NCBI RefSeq assembly: GCF_027063845.1
Contig: NZ_JAMOQU010000019.1
Coordinates: forward strand, 62,001-126,000
Direction of reading: 5' to 3'
Length of the DNA: 64,000 bases
Origin: Thermococcus sp.
GTDB lineage: Archaea; Methanobacteriota_B; Thermococci; Thermococcales; Thermococcaceae
The translations under genes and the position numbers were made by a program. The notes under the pieces are model-generated. The model was not told where the DNA came from. It saw nothing but the letters and a program-made list of their open reading frames with translations, and did not search any database. Within the stretch, counting starts at the first letter, position 1, and the number at the start of each line of letters is the position of its first letter. Shown one piece after another: positions 55,963 to 63,455 of this stretch.

Positions 55963-56760
55963 ATGTGGGGGTTTAAACTCGAACTGGAGAAGAGTCTAAG
56001 AACGAAGAAGTTCTGGCTGATACTCGTTTTGATTTTGCTGATATATGCAATGGCCTTCAGGGAAGTTAAGGATAACCTTGAAGGTGCTACAAATTCTCAG
56101 GAACTGCTCGCCATGAGCATTATGGATTACATAGCGGCCAGCGCCTTCCTCTTCATCGGCCTCTATGCCCTCATTGCAGGGGCAACTGCCGTTAACTCGG
56201 ACCTTGAAAACGGAACGGTCAGAATAGCTCTAAGCAAGCCGTTGGGAAGGACTTCTTACCTGCTCGGCAAGTTCCTCGGAGGGGGTTCCAGCATAGTCGT
56301 GGCTATGGCCCTTGCCACTCTCATGTCCTTCGTGGTGACGAAGTACTACGGCCTCTCGCTAACGGCTTCCCTCGTTGAGGACTTAACGCTCACGAACCTG
56401 CTAATCCTCCTCGCCATGCTCCAGCTTCTGGCCCTCGGCCTGTTGATTTCTACCTTTGTCCGCTCCTCCAACACTGCCCTGGGGCTGGCCCTCGTTATAT
56501 TCTTGGTTACGGGCCTCGTTGCGCCACAGATAGTGAACGGCATGGCTAAGGACAAAGTTAACTCCGAATTCGGCATTCAGAAACCTGGGCTGACTCCTCA
56601 GGAGAGGGCGGCCTATCAGGAGAGGCTCGCCGAGGTCAAAAAGGAGTACCACCTGAAGTATCTCTTCTACGTTCCTCAGGTGCTCATGCTCGACGTTTTT
56701 GATGGTAAAAGAACCAACCCTCGAAGAAATATTTCTCAGGCTCGTCGAGTAGGTTTTTAA
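55963..56760 (+). pseudogene. ABC-2 permease fused out of frame to an ATPase tail
   Basis: 265 residues. The first ~245 form a permease (ELEKSLRTKKFWLILVLI, NGTVRIALSKPLGRTSYLLGKFL, LRSSNTALGLALV-like segment), with ATG 55963 after a perfect GAGGTGAT. At about 56700 the sequence stops resembling a permease. In the next frame 56702-56752 reads VKEPTLEEIFLRLVE then stop, the well-known end of ABC-2 exporter ATPases. A deletion has evidently removed the permease C-terminus and nearly all of the ATPase; the permease frame then runs to a chance stop at 56760. Confidence 0.7.
56702..56752 (+). pseudogene. Last codons of a deleted ABC-2 exporter ATPase
   Basis: Reads VKEPTLEEIFLRLVE and TAG. EPTLEE(I/V)FL is the hallmark C-terminal motif of NatA/drug-export ATPases. 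It marks the right-hand deletion junction. Confidence 0.75.
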
Positions 56761-56784
56761 CTTCTCGTTTATCTTTTTCTTTTG

Positions 56785-57153
56785 GTGTCCCCAATCAAGG
56801 TCAAAACCCTAACACGTCAGATAATCGCGCTCGCAGATGAGCTCGGCTTCAAGGCCGTTCCAGAATACCGGACGCCCGACGGGACGAGGATAGACGTGGC
56901 AATCCTCCGGGGCGAAGAAAGGCTCCTGGCCATCGAACTCGAAGCGTCTTTCAAGTGGTTTCCTCAGAGGGTTCTCTACGATGTGGTCAAGGCCCACCGC
57001 GCCGGCTTTCCCGAGCTGTGGGTGGTAACTCCTTTCAGAGCTAGTCCCGGTTGGGTTCTCAAATACGCAGAAGAACTTGGCATTTCTGTCAGAATAATGG
57101 GGGAAGAAAAGGTTCTCTCGGAGCTCAGGACTTCTCTTTCTTCCGGTACTTGA
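56785..57153 (+). CDS. Hypothetical protein with possible PD-(D/E)xK-like nuclease fold
   Basis: 122 residues from GTG 56785, apparently leaderless (TTTTTAAC lies about 28 nt ahead). The central region PDGTRIDVAILRGEERLLAIELEAS resembles the strand-turn-strand core of restriction-like nucleases (Asp in RIDVAI, Glu in IELEA), followed by HRAGFPELWVVTPF, a strand typical for the fold, but Lys is replaced by Glu. Its end overlaps the convergent gene at 57125 by 29 nt. It is not part of the ABC group. Function assignment is a tentative fold guess. Confidence 0.5.
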   Translation: MSPIKVKTLTRQIIALADELGFKAVPEYRTPDGTRIDVAILRGEERLLAIELEASFKWFPQRVLYDVVKAHRAGFPELWVVTPFRASPGWVLKYAEELGISVRIMGEEKVLSELRTSLSSGT

Positions 57154-57589
57154 TGTAAATGACGTCTTCGGCGTGCCAGAATGGGGTCTTTTCGCCGATA
57201 ACCTTTATCTCGGGGCTCTCGCCTTCGTAGATTATCCTCCGCGTGAGCTCCTCCGGGAGCTGAAACTGGACGTACACCTCGCCGGGAACACTGTCCTTGT
57301 CAACGGTAATCTTGAACGTATCCTTTCCTCTGTAGTCCCTGTCTCCGTAGCGGACGAGGTAGCTCGTTCCCTCCGGGAACTGTATCGTTAGCTCGAAGGA
57401 GCTTATTTTGGGCTTTATGTGCATTGTGAAGAGTCCATAACCGTCTTTAGTGATAAAGGTAATGCTCTGGTTGTCTATATAGAACACTTCTTTGTATTCA
57501 ATGGTCGCTGGCGGCAGCTGGGCTGTCTCAAATGCGTACGCGACGAGTGCAATCGTGATAATCGCCATGATAGCGAGGGCCTTGTTCAT
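57125..57589 (-). CDS. Membrane-anchored hypothetical protein
   Basis: 154 residues. One N-terminal anchor or signal segment (3-22) and an outside beta-rich domain with SSFELTIQFPEGTSYLVRYG and VYVQFQLPEELTRR. ATG 57589 follows GGGTGACAGG; the frame has an upstream ATG three codons earlier. No family recognised. It may be cell-surface related; convergent to 56785 and not clearly linked to other genes. Confidence 0.6.
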   Translation of the reverse strand: MNKALAIMAIITIALVAYAFETAQLPPATIEYKEVFYIDNQSITFITKDGYGLFTMHIKPKISSFELTIQFPEGTSYLVRYGDRDYRGKDTFKITVDKDSVPGEVYVQFQLPEELTRRIIYEGESPEIKVIGEKTPFWHAEDVIYIKYRKKEKS

Positions 57590-57664
57590 CCCTGTCACCC
57601 AAAAAACTTTGTTTCGGCCGGTTATTAACGCTTTTGTGTAGGTAGTTACGCCGAAAAAACGAAA

Positions 57665-58417
57665 TTAAAGGCCCGTTGGTTCGTCTATGAAGAAGACATC
57701 GAGACCAAAGCGCTCCCTAATGAGCTCCATCAGGGCCTTAACACCAAGGGTTTCCGTCTTGTAGTGGCCCGCAACCAAAACGCTCTGGGGCAGGTCAAGG
57801 GCCGTTAAATAATCCGCGTGCGTGAACTCTCCCGTTATGAGGAGGTCCATTCCCTTCCTGTAAGCTTCTTCCAGTGCAAAAGCGCCTGCCCCGCTTATCG
57901 CGCCAACTGTTTTAATAACTCTCCTCCCGAACTCGTAGGTTCTAACTGTTGTGTCGAGCTTTTCCGCTATTATTTGGGCAACTTTCTCAATCGGCTGAGG
58001 TTCTTCAAACTCGCCGTAGAAGCCTATGCTCAGGCTTTTGTACTCGCCGAAGGGCCCTTTGGGCTCTAAATCGAGCAGTTTCAAAAGCCCGACGTTGTTG
58101 CCGACTTCAGGGTGAGCATCGAGGGGCAGGTGAGCCACGTAGAGGTTCAGGCCGCTCTCGATTAGCGCCTTCAGCCTTTTGTAGTGGATACCTGTTATAT
58201 AGTTAAGGCCTCCCCAAATCATTCCGTGGTGGACAACGAGCATGTCGGCCTTTCCTTTAACGGCCCTCTCGATTGTTCTGAGTGTCGTGTCAACGGCAAA
58301 GGCTACCCTCTCAACCTCTTCCTTTCCCTCCACCTGCAGTCCGTTGCTCGACTTGTCGGGGTACGCCGAAATCTGAAGGTATTCGTCGAGGAAAGCGACC
58401 AGCTCGTCGCGGTTCAT
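57665..58417 (-). CDS. Nif3-like dinuclear metal centre protein
   Basis: 250 residues. The family (NIF3/YbgI, DUF34) forms toroidal hexamers with two metal ions per subunit. Metal-binding motifs: LVVHHGMIWGG (His-His), HLPLDAHPEVGNN (Asp and His) and VAGHYKTETLG plus GEFTHADYLTAL near the C-terminus. Likely a hydrolase of cofactor-like or damaged metabolites; substrate unknown. ATG 58417 after GGTGAT. A palindrome ATTCAC-TTG-GTGAAT (58429-58443) sits between the TATA-like element and the start. Divergent from elp3. Confidence 0.88.
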   Translation of the reverse strand: MNRDELVAFLDEYLQISAYPDKSSNGLQVEGKEEVERVAFAVDTTLRTIERAVKGKADMLVVHHGMIWGGLNYITGIHYKRLKALIESGLNLYVAHLPLDAHPEVGNNVGLLKLLDLEPKGPFGEYKSLSIGFYGEFEEPQPIEKVAQIIAEKLDTTVRTYEFGRRVIKTVGAISGAGAFALEEAYRKGMDLLITGEFTHADYLTALDLPQSVLVAGHYKTETLGVKALMELIRERFGLDVFFIDEPTGL

Positions 58418-58428
58418 AGCTATCACCT

Positions 58429-58443
58429 ATTCACTTGGTGAAT
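58429..58443. promoter_or_regulatory. 15-bp inverted repeat in the Nif3-like promoter
   Basis: ATTCAC-TTG-GTGAAT is perfect over six base pairs each side. It lies just after the TATA-like CTAAATAAT on the minus strand, where a repressor would act. It is not the TGM spacing (3 instead of 5). Confidence 0.4.
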
Positions 58444-58513
58444 TATTTAGTAACTGAATATGCCCCGCAAACCCTTTTAAAACCCCGCCCTACATCGAGC
58501 GAGAGGTGTCGCT

Positions 58514-60286
58514 ATGGATGAGAGATTCCAAGAGGCAGTTAGAGAGCTTGCGAGACTCGTGATGGAGGGCGAGATTAAAAGTAGGGACGAGCTCAACCGC
58601 TGGAAGATTAAGGTGGCGAGAAAGTATCATCTTTCAAAGATTCCAGGTAACTCGGACATTCTGAAGGCCATTCCAGAGGAGAGGCGCGAGGAGTTCAGGG
58701 AACTGCTCAAGAGAAAGCCAACCCGAACTATAAGTGGCGTCGCCGTCGTCGCCATGATGACGAAGCCATTTCCCTGTCCTCATGGCAGATGTATCTACTG
58801 TCCCGGTGGGCCGAGCGTCGGCTCGCCCCAGAGTTACACGGGAAGGGAGCCTTCCGCTTTGAGGGCAATCCAGAGCGCATATCACCCCTACATCATCATG
58901 ATGCGTAGGTTAAAGCAACTCACCGACATCGGCCACGACGTTGACAAGGTCGAGGTCATAATCCAGGGCGGAACGTTTCCAGCGGTTGACCTGGATTATC
59001 AGGAGTGGTTCATCAAGTGCGCCTTCAAGGCGATGAACGACTTTCCGTATTTCAAGGACATTGAGAACCTCGAGGAGAAGCTGATTAGGCTGATAGTGAA
59101 GAAGGACGAGTCCGTTTTTGAGGAGGACCCTAAGTTCCGTGAGGCTTGGCAGAAAACCCACTCGAAGCCCTACTACTACCTTGAAGACGAGCAGAGGAAG
59201 AACGAGAGGGCGAAGGTGAGGATGGTCGGCCTAACCATAGAGACCCGCCCGGACTGGGCCTTCGAGAGACACATAGACAGGATGCTCAAGCTGGGAACCA
59301 CGCGCGTTGAGCTTGGCGTCCAGACTATATTCAACTTCATCCACGAGAGAACTAAGAGAGGTCACGGCGTCGAGGAGATAGTAAAGGCCACCCAACTTTT
59401 GAGAGACGCTGGGTTGAAAATCAACTACCACATAATGCCCGGTCTGCCGGGGAGCAACTTTGAGAGAGATTTGTACACCTTCCGCACAATATTCGAAGAC
59501 CCCCGCTTCAGGCCCGATATGCTGAAAATCTATCCGACGCTCGTTACGAGGGACGCTCCCCTCTATCGCTGGTGGAAGGAAGGTAAATACCGCCCCTACC
59601 GCACGGAGGAGGCCGTTGAACTTCTCGTCGAGGCCTACAAGCTCTTCCCGAAGTGGGTTAGGGTAATGAGAATCCAGCGCGACATTCCCGTTCAACTTAT
59701 AGTTGACGGCGTTAAGCACTCAAACCTGGGCCAGCTGGTCTTCAACGAGCTGATAAAGCGCGGCATAAGGCCGAGGGAGATTCGCTTTAGAGAAGTCGGC
59801 CACATGATGGAGAAGTTCGGAATCCAGCCGGAGGTCGAGCATATAAAGCTCCTCCGCGAGGACTACGATGCCGCTGGCGGAAGGGAAATCTTCCTCAGCT
59901 TCGAGGACGTTAAGAACGACATCCTAATCGGCTTCCTCAGGCTTAGAATTCCGAGCGAGAAGGCCCACAGGAAGGAGATAAACTGCTGTCCCTCAGCCAT
60001 AGTCAGGGAGCTCCACGTTTACGGCCCGCTCGTGCCGATTGGAGGAAAGCCACGCTATGAGTGGCAGCATCGCGGATACGGAAGGGAGCTTTTGGCCGAG
60101 GCCGAGAGGATAGCGCGGGAGGAGTTTGAGGTTAAGAAGATGCTCGTCATCAGCGGCATCGGTGTCAGGGAGTACTACAGGAAGTTCGGCTACAGAAAAA
60201 ACGGGCCCTACGTCGCGAAGAGGCTCGATAGGGGCTATGCCGAATATAAAAAGAGCAGGGAGTTCGACGCGCACCTGAACACTTAA
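58514..60286 (+). CDS. elp3: Elp3 tRNA uridine(34) acetyltransferase (radical SAM)
   Basis: 590 residues. The radical SAM domain binds its [4Fe-4S] cluster through Cys88, Cys93 and Cys96 in CPHGRCIYCPGG, and the C-terminal acetyltransferase (GNAT) domain is about 470-585 with QHRGYGRELLAEAE for acetyl-CoA. Archaeal Elp3 alone forms carboxymethyl-uridine at tRNA wobble positions. Start ATG 58514 after GAGGTGTC; TATA-like CTTTTAAAAC upstream. Together with NcsA at 4874 this window covers two enzymes for wobble uridine. Confidence 0.95.
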   Translation: MDERFQEAVRELARLVMEGEIKSRDELNRWKIKVARKYHLSKIPGNSDILKAIPEERREEFRELLKRKPTRTISGVAVVAMMTKPFPCPHGRCIYCPGGPSVGSPQSYTGREPSALRAIQSAYHPYIIMMRRLKQLTDIGHDVDKVEVIIQGGTFPAVDLDYQEWFIKCAFKAMNDFPYFKDIENLEEKLIRLIVKKDESVFEEDPKFREAWQKTHSKPYYYLEDEQRKNERAKVRMVGLTIETRPDWAFERHIDRMLKLGTTRVELGVQTIFNFIHERTKRGHGVEEIVKATQLLRDAGLKINYHIMPGLPGSNFERDLYTFRTIFEDPRFRPDMLKIYPTLVTRDAPLYRWWKEGKYRPYRTEEAVELLVEAYKLFPKWVRVMRIQRDIPVQLIVDGVKHSNLGQLVFNELIKRGIRPREIRFREVGHMMEKFGIQPEVEHIKLLREDYDAAGGREIFLSFEDVKNDILIGFLRLRIPSEKAHRKEINCCPSAIVRELHVYGPLVPIGGKPRYEWQHRGYGRELLAEAERIAREEFEVKKMLVISGIGVREYYRKFGYRKNGPYVAKRLDRGYAEYKKSREFDAHLNT

Positions 60287-61050
60287 GCCTGGAGCTCCTC
60301 TTCCAGCCTCCTTAGCTCGGCCTCTTTAACCGCTTTTTCATGCTCTCTGTCGCCTTCCTTGCCTTTAAGCCTCTGTGAGAGGTTTAATAGTGCACTCTCT
60401 GGACCGTAGCATATCAGAACGTCGCCTGGCTTTATCAGCGTGTCCCCCCTCGGGGCGCCGATATAGATTTCGCCCTTCTCGGTTTTCCTGTAAATCCCGA
60501 GGACGAGGATTCCCTCCTTGTCGAGTTCAAGCTCCCTCAATGTCCTGTTGGCGAGCCAGCTGTTTTTCTTAACCTTAATCTGGGAAATCGAGTAGCCGTG
60601 GGTTATGCCGAGGAGCTGGGTGTAGTCGTAAACCCTGAGCTGGGGAAAGGCCCTCTGCAGGAAACGCCTAATCCACTTTTTCATCCACTTCTCTACTCTC
60701 TTGGAGGTGAAGACGACGTAGAGGGTCCCTAGGCTGAGCGCAAGGATTATCAGGGAGCTCGTTGCCTCACTCCTGCTCTTCCCAACGAACGTAAGCACGA
60801 GGGTTGCTATTGCCGAGGTTATTCCAGCGCTCCCGAGGAAGATTAGAATCCTGATTATCTTCCTCCTCACTGGATGGGAAACCACGTACTCGCTTTCGCT
60901 CGTTGTAAAGCCCGTCCCCGAAAAGGCCGACTGGGCCTGAAACGAGGCGACCTCCTTGGATAGGCCCGTCATCTCAAGGGCGGTGGCGCCTATCCTGACG
61001 ATTATGAGCGAGAGCGTTATGACCAAAATAAGGGAAATTAGGGCTATCAG
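60283..61050 (-). CDS. TrkA-C (RCK_C) domain membrane protein, possible CTG start
   Basis: 255 residues from a CTG, or 247 from a TTG at 61026. Two or three membrane segments (residues ~1-18, 65-84, 90-108), then a linker and a TrkA-C domain from about 150 (KVKKNSWLANRTLRELEL, IGAPRGDTLIKPGDVLICYG), ending in a Glu/Lys coil. TrkA-C binds c-di-AMP or other ligands and regulates ion channels or transporters. The only strong ribosome-binding site, AGGAGGTG, is 7 nt before CTG 61050, which overlaps the stop of the preceding gene, so a CTG start is plausible. Same operon as the HdeD-like gene. Confidence 0.75.
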   Translation of the reverse strand: MIALISLILVITLSLIIVRIGATALEMTGLSKEVASFQAQSAFSGTGFTTSESEYVVSHPVRRKIIRILIFLGSAGITSAIATLVLTFVGKSRSEATSSLIILALSLGTLYVVFTSKRVEKWMKKWIRRFLQRAFPQLRVYDYTQLLGITHGYSISQIKVKKNSWLANRTLRELELDKEGILVLGIYRKTEKGEIYIGAPRGDTLIKPGDVLICYGPESALLNLSQRLKGKEGDREHEKAVKEAELRRLEEELQA

Positions 61051-61613
61051 CCTGCCACACCTCCTGCAGGAGTTTTTTCGCCCTCGACCTTTGCCGCGAG
61101 GGCTATCGCTATGAAGTTAGCTCCACTCATTATAAGGTCAACGGACACGAACAGTCCGATTGCCCAGAGGCTTGACCAGGGCCACTGGAGCACTATCATA
61201 ACTCCCAGCAGAATCGTCAGGACTCCCGAGAGAACCATCAGGGCCCACTGGTTGACGTCCTTGTTCTGAAACGCGATGCCAATCCTTATCGCCCCTATTG
61301 TAATCAGCGAGAAGCCGAGGACGAGCGTTAGTATTGTCGTCGCGAGAACGGGATTCTCAAGGGTCGCTATACCTCCGATGAGATATATAACGCCCATAAG
61401 GATGTGCAGGCCCCTGCTCTTCCAGTCTCTGGCCTTCGCTATTCCCTGCGCAATCTGGAGGGTTCCTCCAACGACCATGAAGGCTCCGAAGACGGCAACG
61501 CTCGTTATCGTCGTTAGAGGCAAGAGGAGCAGTCCCGCGACTCCAAGGGTTACGAAGATTATCCCAAGGCCCAACAGCCAGGCCCAGTTCTTCTTGAGCT
61601 CACCGTATTCCAT
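61047..61613 (-). CDS. HdeD-like (DUF308) membrane protein
   Basis: 188 residues from ATG 61613 (GGGGGTGGTAG ahead). Six membrane helices in pairs, with the DUF308 pattern LGVAGLLLLP, GGTLQIAQGIAKARDW and LVLGFSLITIGAIRIGIAF. The Escherichia coli homolog HdeD is an acid-resistance membrane protein; in archaea the role is unknown. Its stop overlaps the next gene by 4 nt, so it is co-translated with the TrkA-C protein. A possible operator-like AGTAACT is in its promoter. Confidence 0.85.
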   Translation of the reverse strand: MEYGELKKNWAWLLGLGIIFVTLGVAGLLLLPLTTITSVAVFGAFMVVGGTLQIAQGIAKARDWKSRGLHILMGVIYLIGGIATLENPVLATTILTLVLGFSLITIGAIRIGIAFQNKDVNQWALMVLSGVLTILLGVMIVLQWPWSSLWAIGLFVSVDLIMSGANFIAIALAAKVEGEKTPAGGVAG

Positions 61614-61728
61614 TCTACCACCCCCAAATTTTTTCACGACAAGTAACTTTAAATCGCTTAAAAAGATTTCTGTAGGGAAGTTACTAAAATATCGAGAGCT
61701 TTATAAAGGGAGAGCCCAACACCCGCCT

Positions 61729-62244
61729 ATGCGCTTCAAACCGAGACCCTTCACAGAGCCGGTCGGCTTCCGCTGTCTCTACTGCCTCGACTGTTGCAGG
61801 GGTAGGCACGTCTATCTAACTCTAAGGGATGTTGAGCGAATAGCCAAAGCCGGAAACGACCCCCAGGACTTCGTGACGTTCTCCGTTGAGGGTGATAAGA
61901 TACGCTTCGTTCTCGCCGTCCGCGAGTGGGATTTGGGTTGTGTCTTCCACGACCCGGAGACCGGTAAGTGCCGGATTCACGAGGTCAGACCTATTATTTG
62001 CCGTATTTACCCCTTTATGGTCTCCAGAAAACCGCTCGGCGTCGAGGGGGAGAGACCCTTCCAGTACAAAGGAGAAACCCTGTGGCTCTACTACGACGGG
62101 AGTTGCCCTGGAATAAACGCTGAAAACCCGGAGACGACGATAACGCCCGAGGAGATAGCGGAGCTCGGGCTTGAGTTCGAGAGGGAGTTCGAGAAAACTG
62201 ACATGGATGGTTTTGCAAGGCTCCTCGATGAGCTCGAAAAGTAA
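61729..62244 (+). CDS. YkgJ-family cysteine cluster protein
   Basis: 171 residues from leaderless ATG 61729; TTTATAAAG lies about 25 nt ahead, so the longer upstream frame is not expressed. Motif FRCLYCLDCCRGRHVYLT and CVFHDPETGKCRIHEVRPIICRIYPF form the CxxCC...Cx4-8CxxH-like set that binds an Fe or Zn cluster in the YkgJ/UPF0153 family. Small enzymes or scaffolds; target unknown. Next genes on the same strand are close but not coupled. Confidence 0.85.
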   Translation: MRFKPRPFTEPVGFRCLYCLDCCRGRHVYLTLRDVERIAKAGNDPQDFVTFSVEGDKIRFVLAVREWDLGCVFHDPETGKCRIHEVRPIICRIYPFMVSRKPLGVEGERPFQYKGETLWLYYDGSCPGINAENPETTITPEEIAELGLEFEREFEKTDMDGFARLLDELEK

Positions 62245-62271
62245 ATATACAACTTTCCGCCAACACCTTCC

Positions 62272-62838
62272 ATGAAGGGCCTCCTGCTGACTTCCGTTTA
62301 TCTCGTTCAAGGTGTTCTCAACCTTGTCTTCTACGGGATTCCCCCGGTGATGTTCTCTGTTCTCCTACCCCAGCGGGCGTTTCGTGAAGTTGCGTGGCTC
62401 CTTCCGTTCCTGGTTCTCCTGTACTTCGCCATCGGGGCTTTCTCCCTCTATTATCTTGGCCTTTCTTCGGTCCCCATAAGGGGAAAATACCTTGGGGTCG
62501 TTTACTTCTCCATCGGGCTGGCCGGTTCAACGGCGGTCTCCCTTGAACCCTTCGATGAGACTCCCCTCCTGAGGGTCCTCTTCGTTGCCTGGGCTTTCCT
62601 CTCGCTCCTTGGCCTGTTCCTTCTGCTCCGCACGGAAAACCTTGAAGATGTTTCGCCCCTGCTCATCGTTTCGGCGCTCCTGATTCTGCTGTTCTCGGGC
62701 GCGGTGAGCTTTCTGACCGCCCAGTGGATTGTTGAGGACTACTACATCCACGTTCATATGAACGAAAGCGTCCCCGAGAACGCGACCGTTATAGTTGCCT
62801 ACCCTGAAAACGTCAGCCCTCCTGGCGGAACGGGCTAA
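62272..62838 (+). CDS. Hypothetical membrane protein
   Basis: 188 residues with five hydrophobic segments (about 4-20, 40-62, 75-90, 101-118 and 126-147) and a soluble C-terminal end with YIHVHMNESVPENATVIV. A TATA-like AAATATACA lies about 27 nt before ATG 62272, so translation seems leaderless. No family recognised. It lies 27 nt after the YkgJ-like gene and 30 nt before nip7. Confidence 0.6.
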   Translation: MKGLLLTSVYLVQGVLNLVFYGIPPVMFSVLLPQRAFREVAWLLPFLVLLYFAIGAFSLYYLGLSSVPIRGKYLGVVYFSIGLAGSTAVSLEPFDETPLLRVLFVAWAFLSLLGLFLLLRTENLEDVSPLLIVSALLILLFSGAVSFLTAQWIVEDYYIHVHMNESVPENATVIVAYPENVSPPGGTG

Positions 62839-62868
62839 GCTTTTAAGTTCCGTGCCAAGCATAGTGAC

Positions 62869-63372
62869 ATGAGCCAGGAACTCCGCTACCGCCGTGCTTC
62901 GGCCTGGGAGTACGACCTCATACTGCGGGAGGCCGAGAAGTACGGCGAGTTAAAGCACCATTTTTTCGCCGTCGTTGAGGGTAAGTTCAGGGACGTTTAT
63001 GCCGTCAACGGGAGGGTCTGGAGGGAGCTTGAGGACCTGGCCGTCAAGCCCTACGCCTACGGAACCTTCGTCGGCACGATTAAGGTTGACAATTTGGTTG
63101 AGAAGTTCTATCCCAACGTCGAGTTCTTCTACTTCGTTGAGGTCGAGAAGAACTACGCGGTGCTGAGTCCAAAGGCCGGCTTCCTCTTCACCACGGGCAA
63201 GGACGTCCCGAGGAGTGGCGTGCGAAAGTACGTCTGGCAGGGGACGAAGAAGCTCGTAATATACGATGAGAACGGGGTTATCCTCGGCATTGGCAGGATA
63301 AACCCTGAGAGCAGAAGGAAATTCATCCTGAATGTCACCGACATCGGGGAGTTCCTGAGGCGGAAGCGCTGA
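62869..63372 (+). CDS. Nip7 homolog, ribosome biogenesis factor with PUA domain
   Basis: 167 residues. The N-terminal domain ([22 protein letters not shown]) is followed by a C-terminal PUA domain from about 95 with [15 protein letters not shown] and [11 protein letters not shown]. It matches Pyrococcus Nip7 in length and order. Nip7 binds RNA during large-subunit rRNA maturation. ATG 62869 is leaderless or short-leader (TTTTAAG about 25 nt ahead). Confidence 0.9.
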   Translation: MSQELRYRRASAWEYDLILREAEKYGELKHHFFAVVEGKFRDVYAVNGRVWRELEDLAVKPYAYGTFVGTIKVDNLVEKFYPNVEFFYFVEVEKNYAVLSPKAGFLFTTGKDVPRSGVRKYVWQGTKKLVIYDENGVILGIGRINPESRRKFILNVTDIGEFLRRKR

Positions 63373-63422
63373 ATTTTCTAACCGCACGTAACCTTTTTAA
63401 GACCTTTTGCGTAGAGCCTAAT

Positions 63423-63443
63423 GGTAACTAAAGGTTACTAAAG
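63423..63443 (+). repeat. Tandem 10-nt repeat at transcription start
   Basis: GGTAACTAAAG and GGTTACTAAAG follow one another with period 10, one helical turn. The TATA-like ACCTTTTTAA at 63391-63400 predicts transcription to begin at the left end, so this is both the 5' leader of the KaiC-like gene and a candidate operator. Confidence 0.5.
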
Positions 63444-63455
63444 GGGGTGACGCTC

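Noticed and set aside
61276..61728. 150-residue extension of the YkgJ-like protein
   Set aside because: It is antisense to the HdeD-like gene, and the promoter at 61700-61708 places transcription start at ATG 61729.
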